Below, in pieces: positions 21,801-33,175 of a stretch of DNA of 64,000 nt. Source of the DNA: Macrocybe gigantea (lineage: Eukaryota; Basidiomycota; Agaricomycetes; Agaricales; Callistosporiaceae); NCBI GenBank assembly GCA_011319805.1, contig SJRY01000235.1:62001-126000 (forward strand). Direction: 5' to 3'. The notes under the pieces are model-generated. The model made no database searches and was not told the origin of the DNA. It saw only the letters and a program-made list of their open reading frames with translations. How positions within the stretch are numbered: position 1 is the stretch's first letter; each line of letters begins with the position of its first letter. The translations under genes were made by a program, and so were the position numbers.

Positions 21801-24209
21801 CCTTGCACTATCATTTACAAGAGAAGGTCAAAGAAGGGAGCGAAAAGTGCCAAACTTGTCGTGCATTCGACCCCTGCCTTCACTTGGCTTACTTCGGACA
21901 CTGTAGAAGGACGATTGTAGTCGAGATCATAACGACAGTCACCTGACGCCGGTGGAATGGTATACGGCTCGCGTACGACTCCACATACAGCAAATACTCA
22001 TCATCCAAACACTTCATGCAGATGCCGGTTCTTGTCGGAAATACAGATGGTGTGTAATCTATTCGCATTTAAGAGTGTGATGTGACGCAGAGTGTCGCAG
22101 GCAATGGATTCGTCGTCTTTATAATGCCCTCTACCCATCATCTTTGAGCTTGGGGAGCCCTGCCTGCCTCGCAACAGATTCCGTACCGGAATATCGTGAG
22201 GCGATCCGGGTCATCACAGACTGGGCTCGAGAACAAGCTTATTCATTCGCGAAGCAGAATGAATACTTTTGGCCGTCCGTCTTTTGCCGCACTGTGGTGA
22301 TAGCTCTGTTATACGACAAGAAGGGCGCGATGACTTACCTCATCCCTCCTTCTAATACACTCACCCAGCACTCGGTTAGCTCTTGCTTGTTAAATTTCTT
22401 TCACGGGAGTGTGGAACAAACTTATTCCCGGGGTTTGACTGAGGCCGTCTGGGCATTGCAGTAGGTGTTTGTCACTCTTTTCCATCATGTCACTCAAAAC
22501 TTTGCAGATGCATCATATCGTCTAAAATTCACATAGATGTCAGCGTCTTATGCGATCTTGTTGAATGCTTATGCGCGTCGAGCATATTTAACCATGCCTA
22601 TCGTTATGGAGGATCTCTGCACCTCAAAATTGTTCCTCGGAGCTGGTTGCTGCTTCATCTTCGTCAATCGCCTGGACTGACATGCCAAGGCGCCGAATGT
22701 TACTACAATCTCGTTGATGCAACAGAGGTTTTGCTCAGGAGGATGTACACAGGGATAGAGGCCGGTATGTTTCAAAATTTGCATCTGCTAGAAGGAGCAA
22801 ACCGTTCTCAGATTGGTCATAGAACACCTATTATTCAGGAAAGGCAACCTCTCCACTAGGCCCGTCGAGAGTCATGGTTTCATAAATAGAATGTATGTCA
22901 GAATCGTCTCTTTCGTGAATATCGTTCTAAGTATTGAACAGTTGCAGATCTATCGGCCTTCGTGAGTTTATGTCCTATTATGCGTTTTGCATCAATTTTG
23001 ACCTCTGGAAGTGGGCGTCAACATCCGCAATGAAAAGTTGAGGACCCTCATCGAAAATACACTGGAGTCTCTGCGCGACACGCTGACGCATCCCCCGCCG
23101 CTGTATGGATCGTAAGTTCTGCAAACAAGCCGTTTTAGTGCATTAACGACGATTAGATAGTTATGTCTTTGCGGAAGGCTGGCACGCCATTGCTTTTGCG
23201 ACCTTCAAGTCACTAAAGAACTACCCTATTGATGAAATGGTCCAACTTTTTCGACGGCCTCATCTCCCGCGATACAACCTTCCCTTCGTACGAAACATAG
23301 TATACGACAAAGAGGACCAACTTCTTCACCAGCTTCAGTCCAATGTGGATGTCGATACTCGACCTGGTCATCTAAAGCTTGATGACTCGGCACCACCACC
23401 GAGACGGACCTTCCAGACGAGCTCACGGAAATAATCAATGTGAATGATGCTTCCGTCGACGGTGAAGATTCGCAGGAGCCAGATAACCTAGATGAGACTC
23501 CTGTTGTCGAGGGTTCTGCGAGAGATGTCTTGCAGTCCTTCACCACCGAAGAAACAGGACTCATCATGGCAATGCAACGAAGATATATGCTGAAACTCAG
23601 GCGACGGCAAGAACTTGCTTCGGTGGGTCGGACCCAGGCTACACGCAATTATTTCTTTGTGGAATACCTGAAGAGGGCGCAACAGCTGCCCTGGGCCCCT
23701 GGGTCTCTCTACAAGCTCCTGTTCCTCGGTCCACTCTCCCACATCCTGCGCTGCCTCGCCATTGTCATGCAAATTGCCCTTCAAAAGAAGAACAAAGCGA
23801 AAAAGGAGTTCAAGACAGCGCCACCGGACCTCCTAGACCACGTCGGCGGAGAAATGAAACAATTTTCGTGAGTGTACACGTCAGTGTATCTGTTCTGCTT
23901 TCGTAGCTAAAAGGTCTTTCCCTTTCTCCACGCCTTTGAAGAAAACTTTACCGTAGATTAACGGAGCTGCGAAACATCTTGAAGCCAGACTCCGACTTTC
24001 ACACCAGATTCGATGTGGCAGAATTGAAGAAACAGGTGCAGCGCGTTGATGAGGAATTCAAAAATCTGCCTTTTGCGATGCCAGAGGAAATACAGGAAGA
24101 TCTGGAGTTGGGTTTGAAAGGCATCGTGCAGCCGCGCCGACAAGTCAGAGGAAAGCCTTCGCTGGTCTGGGACGACGACGAAACTGCTTATGCCGATAAA
24201 TTCATGTAA
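15854..24209 (+). CDS. giant UvrD-like SF1 helicase with TPR-like C-terminus
   Basis: Very large protein (about 8 kb of spliced gene, perhaps 2,000 residues) of the class annotated in basidiomycetes as UvrD-helicase or TPR-ankyrin (TRANK1-like). Superfamily 1A motifs occur in order. Walker A VVGRSGTGKTTTM is made by joining 18041 to 18103 across a GTACGT intron inside a Gly codon. Walker B YVDEAQDN lies near 19130; GDTAQTIS near 19270; TNYRS at 19475; YESKGLEFDD near 19985; and YVAVTRARKNLWI at 20269. After 20450 come Ala-rich helical repeats resembling TPRs (DEYAKVARELFQRRKFFGAK, AFMQAKDFNSAARLY). The C-terminus is highly charged. Two positions, 20726-20728 and 21109-21111, need one extra T to keep the repeat region in frame. 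The start is uncertain and many internal borders are unresolved. Its biological role is not known to me. Confidence 0.8.
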
Positions 24210-24599
24210 ATCCTTCATCAGCCCCCTTTTCTATAGTTGAATGAAATGGGCGAACATGTTCACGGAGTCGTTCGCATGGCAGGCGAAGCTGAGCACACCC
24301 ACAAAATGGCGAACGGGGCGTGTACTCTTGTAGCTCTTGTCCCTCACAAGCTCAACTGAATCAGTCTCTGGCTCAACTCAATTTCTATTCAGCATAAGTA
24401 GCCGCTGGCCATGAAGAAAAATTACAATGGACAAAAAGGGGAGAAGCTATGCAAGTCATGCAAATAATGGGTCGGGTATGCCTATAAGGTAGCTAATGGT
24501 ACGTCGGGGCGTGCGCAGCGCATGGTCACGAAACAAATTACAAGTAATTGTCTAAACGAGGGGCACGGAAGGGAGGGAGCAGGCGAGGGCTGGGGGTGT
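24210..24599. other. convergent intergenic region
   Basis: Between the stops of the helicase gene (+) and the secreted Asn/Gly-rich gene (-). No coding signal found. Should contain both 3' UTRs. Confidence 0.5.
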
Positions 24600-26215
24600 C
24601 TAGAGACGGTTCAATGACCTCCTCGCACGCCCACCTCGGCCCTGGCCAGCCTGTCCACCTTGCTGGGTGTTTTGCGCGTTGTTGTTGTTGGCCCCGCGGC
24701 CCTGGCCGCCTTGCTGTCCACCACGGCCTTGACCACCCTGGTTGCCACGTCCGCCGCCCTAGAAAAAAAATTGAGTACAATGCCTGTAGGGCGATGTAGG
24801 AATGATACACACGGTGTTGTTGGTCGCGGTGCCATTGTTCGCGGCGCCGTTGTTGGCAGCACCCCCGTTAGCGCCGTTCGCCGTGCCTCCGTTTGCACCG
24901 TTAGCAGCGCCTCCATTTGCACCATTAGCAGCGCCGCCGTTTGCACCATTAGCAGCACCACCGTTTGCGCCGTTGGCAGCACCATTGTTCGCACCACCAT
25001 TCGCCGCGCCATTGTTGGCATTGCCACCGTTGTTGTTGTTGTTACCGCCAGCCGCGGCACCTCCAGCGGTTGCCGTGAACTAGGAAATGATGAATATTCT
25101 GACAGGCGTTCGGAGAGATGAAACGTACGTAAACACAGTCGTCCAAGGAACCGTGTTGGGCGATGGGAACAATGGCAGGTTGGTGGTTAGCGGCAGCGTT
25201 GATCGAGCAGAGCCTGTACGCGCCAGCAGGGAGGCCGTTGGTGACGTCGGCGGTGAGGACGCCGCCCTGTGCAGCGCCGTTCAGACCCTTGAAAAAGGCA
25301 AACTTTTTAGGATCGGTCGGAGTCGTCTGAGTGAGCGAGTCGAGCTGCTCGACGACGACGTGAGAGTGACCGACGATCTGGCCCTGGCCGTTGAGCTGCT
25401 GCGGTGCGGCAAAGTAGTTTGCCTGAGCGTTGACAAAGTTGCCGGTCTGGAGGTTCTTGATAGCCATGCTGATCGTGAAGGCTTTGTCGGCGGCGATGGT
25501 GTCGCCGTTCTTGGGGTTGGTGAATTTGGAGGAGGGCATGTTGTCGACGCTGGGGATGACGCCGATCGGTGCCGGGTTGCACGAACCGGTGGTGATCTGC
25601 TTGCCGTTCGTGATGGGGAGGTTGGGCACGGTGAGACAAAAGTTGATAAAGTTGTTGGTGGACGTGAGAGAAGGCACTTGACCCGCTGCAGGAACGTCCT
25701 GTCCATCATTTGCAAAACCAGCCGCAATCACTTTGGGATCCAGAGCTGAAAGCGGAAAAAAAATGGATGGTCAGGACGCGAATAAGAAGTGGTACGACGA
25801 CTGGTGACGTACTAAGTGACTTTTGCGGATCCTGGTTGTTGTTGCCAGCATTCCCGGCATTTCCGGTGTTGTTATTTCCAGCATTGTTGTTCCCTGTGTT
25901 TGTACTATTGCCAGCGTTGTTACCCGCGTTATTGCCAGCGTTGTTGCCGGCATTGTTTCCTGCGTTGTTACCCGCATTATTGCCAGCATTATTGCCCGCG
26001 TTGTTGCCTGCGTTGTTACCCGCATTGGCACCACCGTTGTTGTTGCGTCCTCCGCCCCTGCCACCACCGCGCTGCCTGCCGTTCTGCTGCTGCTGCTGTT
26101 GTTGCTGGTTCTGTTGCTGCCTAACAACGAGACCCGGCTGAACAATGCTGGCGGCAGCGGCGGAAGAGATGAAAGGAGCAAGGAGGACGAAAGCGGAAAA
26201 GATAGAGAACTTCAT
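24600..26215 (-). CDS. secreted Asn/Gly-rich repeat protein
   Basis: Four exons: 26215-25813, 25745-25129, 25079-24813 and 24758-24600; all junctions keep frame. Starts with a signal peptide (MKFSIFSAFVLLAPFISS, then AAAAS). A Gln-rich stretch is followed by about ten AGNN repeats. The central conserved domain of about 200 residues (from DPKVIAAGFANDGQDVP to HGSLDDCVYF) has only a few Cys and resembles a family common in mushrooms whose members are often mislabelled ribosomal protein s17 in databases. A second repeat block (GANGGAAN units) and an RGG-like tail (GRGGQQGGQGRG, ending RARRSLNRL) complete it. Likely a cell-wall or extracellular protein: the signal peptide and low complexity support this, the function is unknown. 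I see no GPI signal, since the C-terminus is basic and not hydrophobic. Confidence 0.85.
24867..24986 (-). repeat. 24-bp coding minisatellite (GANGGAAN units)
   Basis: Five head-to-tail copies of a 24-bp unit with a few third-position changes, within exon 3 of the secreted protein. Each copy encodes eight residues, so copy-number change keeps the frame. Confidence 0.8.
25909..26031 (-). repeat. 12-bp coding minisatellite (AGNN units)
   Basis: About ten tandem copies of a 12-bp unit encoding Ala-Gly-Asn-Asn in exon 1 of the secreted protein. Copies differ mainly at synonymous positions, which suggests selection on the peptide. Confidence 0.85.
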
Positions 26216-26639
26216 GATGTTGAAAAGACTGAGAACGTGACTTCACGGAAGCCTGAAGAAAGAATGTGGGTGTTGGCACGGACTGCTAACTGACGCACTG
26301 CTAGAGTGGAATTGAGGGAAGAGATGAAGAGGAGGAGGAGAGGTTGCTTACAGAGAGAGAGGAGAGCCAGGCAGCGCGGCTGCAAACGAGTAAAGAAAAA
26401 AGCCCTAGGACTTGGGGTAAGAAATAAAAGGGGTGAAAGAGAACGAAGGAAATAAAGAGCGATGGGTCGGACTGGTGGGCTTTAAGTGCAGCGCCGTGTG
26501 TCAGTCGGCAACATCGGGGTGCTAAGGAAACGAATGACTGTTCTTGAGAAATATTCCAAAAGCAGTCACGGCGTAGTGGGGTGATGACGTAATAAACAGT
26601 GGCATCCAATCACCGTCGAGACGTACATTCATTGGCTAA

Positions 26640-27366
26640 TCATCGCATCCTCCCACCTTTCGCCTTCTCAACCGCACACATAAACGACGCCAACGTGTCC
26701 ACTTCCTCTCGCCCCGTGATCGCTAGCATCTCGCGAAAATGCCGCTCGACTATCCTCGCCAACACGACATGTATCTCCTCCAGGTCAGCTTGTATCGGCG
26801 TTCGACTCCGGTTCTCTTCTTCTAGCAACCGCGAGCTCCGGCGTCGACTCTGGTCTTTGGCCTCTCGACGCGGACGGTTTGCAGGCGTCACTAGGGGCAG
26901 CGGCGGGCTCGGCGGTCGCGATGCGTGGTAGAAGGGGTTTTCGAGCGACGATGGTGGCGGCGGGTCGTCTGCGAACGTTGGAGACGGGTATACGTACGGG
27001 ACAATGTCATATTGTGCTAGATAGCGATGCAACACGGCCGTTGGCATTTTGACAAACTCGAGCTGTATGTTTTGTTGTCAAGTGACGAACCCACAGAGCG
27101 CGGCAGAGACGGCAGACCCACCGAGGACGTCGACTTTTCGTTCTCTGCAGCGTCGCGTCTCGCCTGCGCAGCAGAGACACCGCTCGCTTGCTCGATGCGC
27201 TTCCTCTTCACGCGTGGCTCCCCTCTGCCTTGTCCGCCGCATGTCTTTTGGCGGACGCGGACGAACCGAGGGGCGCAAAGTACGCTGCGTCGTCGTTGGG
27301 CTTCTTGCGCGCCTGTGTTCGGGACCGCGAGCCGGACGTGCTGGCTTGGAGCGCTGATGCTGACAT
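26640..27366 (-). CDS. SAP30: Sap30-like subunit of the Sin3/Rpd3 histone deacetylase complex
   Basis: The Sin3-binding domain is recognisable: FVKMPTAVLHRYLAQYDIVP, then a proline-rich insert, and a C-terminal helix pair (IHVVLARIVERHFREML, DTLASFMCAVEKAKGG). Start ATG 27366 gives MSASALQASTSGSRSRTQ and a basic stretch with RVKRKR, a probable nuclear localisation signal. An intron (donor GTGGGT, acceptor ACATACAG) joins EKSTSS to LEFVKMP. The N-terminal frame ends early as written; one extra base in the CCCC run at 27220-27223 (G on the coding strand) joins KAEG to EPRVKRKR. Divergent from ARO2. The assignment rests on the Sin3-interaction domain only. Confidence 0.82.
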
Positions 27367-27528
27367 GGGTGCGCACTGCAAATGGTAGAGATCAAGGACC
27401 AAGTCGAGTGACACGGACCCAGCCCATTTTACATCCCAGCCGATCGGTCCAATTTTGTAAAAAAAAACCCGTGCGCTCATCACTCCGAACCGCCTCTTGC
27501 CACAACCTGCCATCTTGCTCGCCCCGCA
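27367..27528. promoter_or_regulatory. SAP30/ARO2 divergent promoter
   Basis: 162 bp between divergent start codons, with an A7 tract near 27460. No specific site recognised. Confidence 0.5.
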
Positions 27529-29064
27529 ATGTCCACCTTTGGCACGCTCTTCAGAGTCACCACCTACGGCGAGAGCCACTGCGCTTCGGTGGGAGCTATT
27601 ATTGACGGATGTCCACCGGTGCGTATTCATCTAATCTGCATAGAGTTTTCTTTTTTTTTTTTTTCCCTGCGCTCGATGCTCACTTTTGTCCTGGAAAAGG
27701 GACTGGAACTCTCTGCTGCTGATATTCAAGTGCAGCTGAATCGCAGACGACCAGGACAGAGCAATCTAACAACTCCAGTGCGTGACCCATTCCATCCCGC
27801 GTATAGCGATAACAGACCCACCCCCCCAACCTTAGCGCGACGAGAAGGATCTCGTCCACCTGCAGTCCGGCATCGAGCATGGCGTCACACTCGGCACTCC
27901 CATCGCCCTCCTCGTCAAAAACGAGGACCAGAGGCCGCACGACTATTCCGAGACGGACCTCTACCCCGCCCGAGTCACGCAGACTACACCTATCTCGAAA
28001 AGTACGGTGTCAAGGCCAGCAGCGGCGGAGGCCGCAGCAGTGCACGCGAAACCATCGGCAAGTCTCCCTCTTTCCGCTTTTCTTTCTCAATGTTCATGCA
28101 CCACTGATGCGTACCAGGCCGAGTGGCAGCGGGCGCCATTGCGGAAAAGTACCTGAAACTCGCCTACGGAATCGAGATCGTCGCCTTTGTCTCTTCAGTG
28201 GGCAAGGTCCACCTCCCGTCCGGCATCGCGCCTCCCTCCCTCGTGCCCTCGGATGGCGATGAAGACAACGACGAGGCGCAGGACGCCCTGTCTGAAGACT
28301 TTCGAAAGCTCATCGCCACCGTCACCAGAGAGCAGGTCGACAAGTACCCCACTCGATGCCCACACCCCGAGACGTCTGAAAAGATGATCAAAGTAAGCCT
28401 GATCTCTGCTACATCTGGGAAAAAAAAAAGGTGAACCACCACAGCGCATCGTCCGCGCCAAAGAGGTCAAGGACTCGATCGGGGGCACCATCACCTGCGT
28501 GATCAGAAACGCACCTCCGGGGCTCGGCGAGCCCGTGTTTGACAAGTTCGAGGCGACGCTCGCCCACGCGATGCTCTCCATCCCTGCCACCAAGGCATTC
28601 GAGATCGGATCCGGTTTCCGCGGCACAGAAGTCCCAGGAAGCAAGCACAACGACCCCTTTGTCCAACGGCCTGGCGGACGCCTCGGCACCGCTACCAACT
28701 GGAGCGGCGGCGTGCAGGGCGGCATCACCAACGGCGAGGACATTTACTTCCGGTGCGTTCCCATTTCCTCCTTTTCCCGTGTCCGATCTTCCATCTCTCG
28801 TGCAGAGTCGGATTCAAGTCCCCCGCGACCATCGCGCAGACGCAGCAGACGGCCCAGTACGATGGCACGCCCGGCTCGCTCGCCGCCCGCGGACGTCACG
28901 ACCCGTGCGTCGTGCCCCGCGCCGTGCCCATCGTCGAGGCCATGGCCGCCATCGTCGTCATGGACCAGCTGCTCGTCCAAAACTCGCGACGTACCGCAGC
29001 CGCGCTGCTCCCGCCTGTCAAGACGCTCCCGCCGACGATGGTATTGCCTCCGAAACAGGTTTGA
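27529..29064 (+). CDS. ARO2: chorismate synthase
   Basis: Last step of the shikimate pathway: EPSP to chorismate, with reduced FMN. N-terminus [22 protein letters not shown] and [11 protein letters not shown] are diagnostic. Next come [40 protein letters not shown], the IGGTITC block, GSGFRG and NGEDIYFRV, and the C-terminal [17 protein letters not shown]. About six exons, with borders near 27620, 27778, 28061, 28394 and 28752. The frame breaks in the conserved [13 protein letters not shown] block; one extra C in the CCCC run at 27964-27967 restores it. Fungal enzymes are bifunctional with an intrinsic flavin reductase activity; I infer the same here. Confidence 0.95.
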
Positions 29065-29525
29065 GATTTGAGAGCGGGGATAAGGAGCGAAAAAAAAAAT
29101 AGAACTAGAACAGTTGGTGTCGTGCATTCTCTCGATGCTGTCTTGCTTATTTTTGGAGCGTCTCCGGTGGTTTATTTTTTGTGCTGCAACACTGTGATGC
29201 CAGCTGGTCAGACTAGACAAGCAACGACAACATGATGGGTGTCAAGGCAAGGCAAGCGAGAGAGAAGAACTCTTTACGTCAAACGTTGTCATGCCTTCGG
29301 AAAAAAAGCTCCGCAATCCAAAACCTGCATCTAGCTCAATGATTGAAAGACAGAACGCTTGCTTGAATGACAACCTGTTCAGTCTGCGAAATCACCAACC
29401 CCCTATAGTAGCACGACGTATAGAAGGGAAGAACGGGAGGAAGCCACAAGGATGAAATAAGTTAAACTATAGAATACATGTCGTAAAAAAGGCACATGAC
29501 TGTCCGTTTGATTTCGTTTCATCGG
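29065..29525. other. convergent intergenic region
   Basis: Between the ARO2 stop and the stop of the next minus-strand gene. AT-rich, A-tracts, no coding signal. Holds two 3' UTRs. Confidence 0.5.
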
Positions 29526-30729
29526 CTAGTAGTCGTCGGGTTCATCGAGGCAGCGACAACATAGCACCGGTTCAATGTACCACCACCACCACTGTACATC
29601 ATCAATCACATCAGTCAAGATGAACCCGATTGCAAGCAGAAAGGAGAACCCCACATGATAATTGAACAACCTCCTTGGCCACGGCCCAAACACGGCATCA
29701 ATTTCCCTCGACAACCAGGCCTCATCGCCGCGGCTGATACTCTCGCTTCTGCGCTCGCGCCACGGACAAGCCGGCCTTGAGGGGTAGAGCAACGGCGTGC
29801 GTTCGTTTGCCGGGGCATGCTCTTTTCTCTGTATGCGTTTTGATCTCTCATGCTCCTGTTGTTGAGGCTGTTTCGCCACACGGCCCGCGGAGGTCGAGTT
29901 TGGGTGCGAATTTGGTATGAGCATCCCTACGCGCTGTCCGAGCGGGCCCCAGCTGGAATTGTAGCTGTCCCCGTCGGAATGGGTGCGCAGAGGGACAGAG
30001 ATGGAGGAAGATGGCGAGGATGAGAGGGACGAGTCGGGGGATAACGAGGGCGGGGCAAGGTCGCGCTGCGGACGTGGGATCGGAAGAGGAAGGGCATGGG
30101 GCTGGGTACCGCCAGAGACGGCTGTGGAGGATTGCTTGTCGTGGCGCTTGTGCCGACCGATGCCGGAGGTGATGCGGACGCGGGGACGGAAGTGGACGTG
30201 GTATTCGCGTGCTGCAGGCGAAGACGCGACATCGACTGCTGCAGTGATCTGACGATGGTGAGGATCGTCATCGCCCAGGGTGGGTGTCTGGAGCAGCTGG
30301 GAGTTGTCAAGGGGGCTGCTGGTGCTGCTGTCGCTCAGCGCCGGCGGACCCTGTCCATCAGTGCTTGTGGCGGAGTTTGGCGGAGTATCGTCGTCGTGAC
30401 GGTCATCCTCACGCGTGATGAATCCGTCAAAGGACTTGTACAACTTGTGTCCCGACTGAAGTATGCTGCGTGGGCGCACGGGGAAGGCATCGTCGACGGT
30501 GTTGCGCTTGCGGTAAGAGGCGGGGAGTCGTGTGACCCCAAATTCATTTGAAATTGACTCGTTGACTGCAAATGCAAAAAAAAAAAGGCCGGCGGTGAAA
30601 GCGATCAGGAACGCGGTCGGATGACAACGATAAAGTATGTGAGATAGTGAGAAAACGACGCACTGAGATCGACGATGGCCGGGGAAGTGTTGAGACGGAG
30701 ATGACTGGATTGTAGGCTGCAAGTGACAT
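29526..30729 (-). CDS. unknown protein with C-terminal membrane segment
   Basis: One open frame of nearly 400 codons, not recognised. A long polar, Ser/Pro/Asp-rich middle (probably disordered) is followed by ERTPLLYPSRPACPWRERR, a membrane segment (FSFLLAIGFILTDVIDD), WWWWYIEP and CCRC near the end. The N-terminus is unresolved. The main frame has no ATG upstream. ATG 30729 lies in another frame and would give MSLAAYNPVISVS. It could join through a GTGCGT...TTTGCAG intron (30663-30566) plus one missing base. If the open frame is instead read straight through the T11 tract at 30576-30586, it gives a hydrophobic stretch (AFLIAFTAGLFFFAFAV) that would be a second membrane segment. Confidence 0.6.
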
Positions 30730-30874
30730 GAAGGACGAGCAGAAGGGAAAGGGGGAGGAGGAGGGCTATATGGACGTGGGTGGAGGCATAGGAGTGAAAT
30801 GTTTAATCGTCATTGGCACGTACATGCTTCCATACCAGGATCGTGGGAAAGTACCCAATGCCATTGATTACGTA

Positions 30875-33039
30875 TTACACTTCATCTGCCAAGATCTTGC
30901 AGATCGCATTCCGCACGTTGTCGGCGGTGAACCGAGTCTCGGGTCCCTCCAACACGGTACAGCGTACTCCCAGTCGCTGCAGCAGATCAGACCCTTTTTG
31001 AGAATATGCAGCAGATTGCTCACCGTTATCGCTGACACGTCCACTTGGACTTCGCTGCCCCGCAGATACACGAGGTCTGTCACGAACGCAGACACGGGAT
31101 ACGTCGTATTGACATTTCCCAGGCCATACGGCGGTACAGAATATGGGGCATTCAACGTTCGGACCAACGCACTGCGATCGTGATTTTGAGCCCCGCGTCA
31201 CGAGAACATCTCCATCCAGAAACACACCTAATGTAATCCACCGCCGTATACCCGTTAGTCTCGCGATCATTCTTTGCGTTCACTGCTCGAATCAGTATAG
31301 TTAGCGCAAAAGCAAAAAGACGCAAGCTCACACAGCAAAATTTTGGCGCGAAGGGAAGACGAACGCGCAATCGCCGAGGACACGCCGCGCAATGCGAGAC
31401 AGGGAATAATGCTGTCGTATGCAGATAAGCCTTCGTGTCATTGTCGATCAAACGAAACCGAGCACCTTGTCCACAGTGACCCGCAGGAATAGACCAGTAC
31501 GTCCTTTGACCCGAGGCACGCAAGATAATCTGGGTTCGGAGATGGATGAATCTCGAATCCGTACGCATTGATATAGTATAGTCCTGTCGCGGTGTTTGAA
31601 AAAAAAAAAACGTCTTCTTGATGCCTCGAATGGAGCACAGAAACACTGACTCGAAATTCGCGACCCGAGAGGCTCGGAGTTCCCTTTCTCCTCGGCCTCA
31701 AACATCACGTTGCGTTGCTGGGGTATCAATTCCCCCATCCCCTCAGTATCAGAGTCCGACACCCTGATATCGATAGCGGCCGGCGCCTGCGATACCGGAT
31801 GCGATATCTCACATTGTCCGACAAGCTTTCCACCGTCTTCCTGTCGAAAACCACCGGAAAGCGATAAGCAGCACATATACCTCGTCGACAACGATTGGAG
31901 CAGAAGAAGCGTGCACTCACCAGCTCCGCGGCAATGGTCACGGTATGGTTTGTCACTATCACCGGCAAGATATTGGCCTGGAAAACGCAAGCAGTTGAAC
32001 TTCGCCGTTTCCTCGGATATCGCGATAGGAAAAATCTCACCTGGCTGTTGGTGATGGAAGCAAACAGGAAGATCGCAGAGGGCAAGGAACGGAAGAATCC
32101 CTGTGCTGCTGCGAGAAAATAGTTCCCAATGCTATATACATTTCTTTAAGCCAACGATTCGGCAGACCGCATCAGGCACGTTTGCACACCTCCCATTGCG
32201 AAAGTCAAAGTTTTTGTGCGCACGTTTGAGCAACTCACTCTCAAAATACACCAAGAAGCCTGCAACGGGTCGAGTTGTTCACAGCTACTCATAGATATAG
32301 CAAATCGTTCTCACCTCGGATCGTCTCCTTTCGATCGTTTGGGATGCCTATCCATAGCGGATGACGTCCTTCTACAATGTCCCTCCACTCTTCTCTCGCT
32401 TCACGCTCCGAACACTTGGCAGGCAAACGGTATGCGAGCAGGCGTCGGATAGCCTCCAAAGGCGACGAAGGCGGCGCAGGAGGGATGAGCCGCACGAGCC
32501 TGGACCTAATGTCACCTGCATTCCATGCCATTCAAAATGAAATGAACTCTGTGACGAAAGAAGGGCACGCTCACCGATGGAAGGCCCACCGAGGACCCTG
32601 ATGATCTCGCTCGACGACCCGCCGTCGTCCGAGACGGGCAGAACGTAGTAGCACGAGCTGCCGAACGCGCTGCAGATCGCGTTGCCGCCCGTACCGCCAG
32701 AGATGAGGACGAACGAGGGGGGGACGGCTTGGCGTCGCCGCTGAACAGCGCAGAGTCACTTTGTTCTGACTCGCCTAGGGTGACGCTTGCTTTGGCGTCG
32801 GCATCGGCGTATATGATTTGGAGAGACGAGGTGGTGCGGACAGGTGGAGGAGGATTGGGTGTGGATGGTGAACCTGGGTGCGTGGACGGACCGTCCTGAA
32901 GATGGACTAGCGGCTTTGCACGCGCTGGCAGGTCGAACACGGACGAGCCTGGGCTGTCCTGTAGCCCTGGATTGGACTGTCTGCTGACCGCAAGCGTGCC
33001 TGGTGCTGGGCCGAGAGAATGCTCGCGCGCTGTGTTCAT
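30875..33039 (-). CDS. CofD/YvcK (UPF0052)-family protein
   Basis: Fungal member of the CofD/YvcK superfamily; the yeast homologue is YNL011C. Bacterial YvcK binds UDP-sugars and controls cell-wall metabolism, while CofD transfers phospholactate. Signatures: FVLISGGTGGNAICSAFG (glycine-rich nucleotide loop), LPVSDDGGSSSEIIRVLGGPS, GDIRSRLVRLIP, EWRDIVEGRHPLW, GNYFLAAAQGFFRSLPSAIF, YINAYGFEIHPSPNPDYL, DVLVYSCGSLWTS, and SKNDRETNGYTAVDYI near the C-terminus. About nine exons. Start ATG 33039 gives a Pro/Ser-rich extension of about 110 residues before the catalytic fold. In the G7 run at 32717-32723 one extra base is needed to join this extension to the GGTGG loop. The fungal function is unknown. 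Confidence 0.85.
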
Positions 33040-33175
33040 GTGAGAGACGCAAAGAGCACCTCGACTGAACGCGCCGTTTTGGAGTTGCTGTATGTGCCGG
33101 CCATTTGTTGATTGGCCGTGTGGGAGGCCGATACTTAAAGAGCCTCGGTGCTCAGTCTCCAAACCTCCAGCGACG
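33040..33175. promoter_or_regulatory. CofD-like/membrane protein divergent promoter
   Basis: 136 bp between divergent start codons, with a CAAT-like ATTGG near 33110 (TTGATTGGCCG). Otherwise unremarkable. Confidence 0.45.

Noticed and set aside
25087..25749. 220-codon plus-strand frame
   Set aside because: Antisense shadow of the conserved exon of the secreted Asn/Gly-rich protein.
24867..26031. CRISPR-like array
   Set aside because: The repeats are contiguous coding minisatellites without spacers, in a eukaryotic gene.
25823..26293. Very hydrophobic plus-strand frames across the repeats
   Set aside because: They result from reading the Asn-Gly repeat on the wrong strand; periodic, with no signal or splice support.
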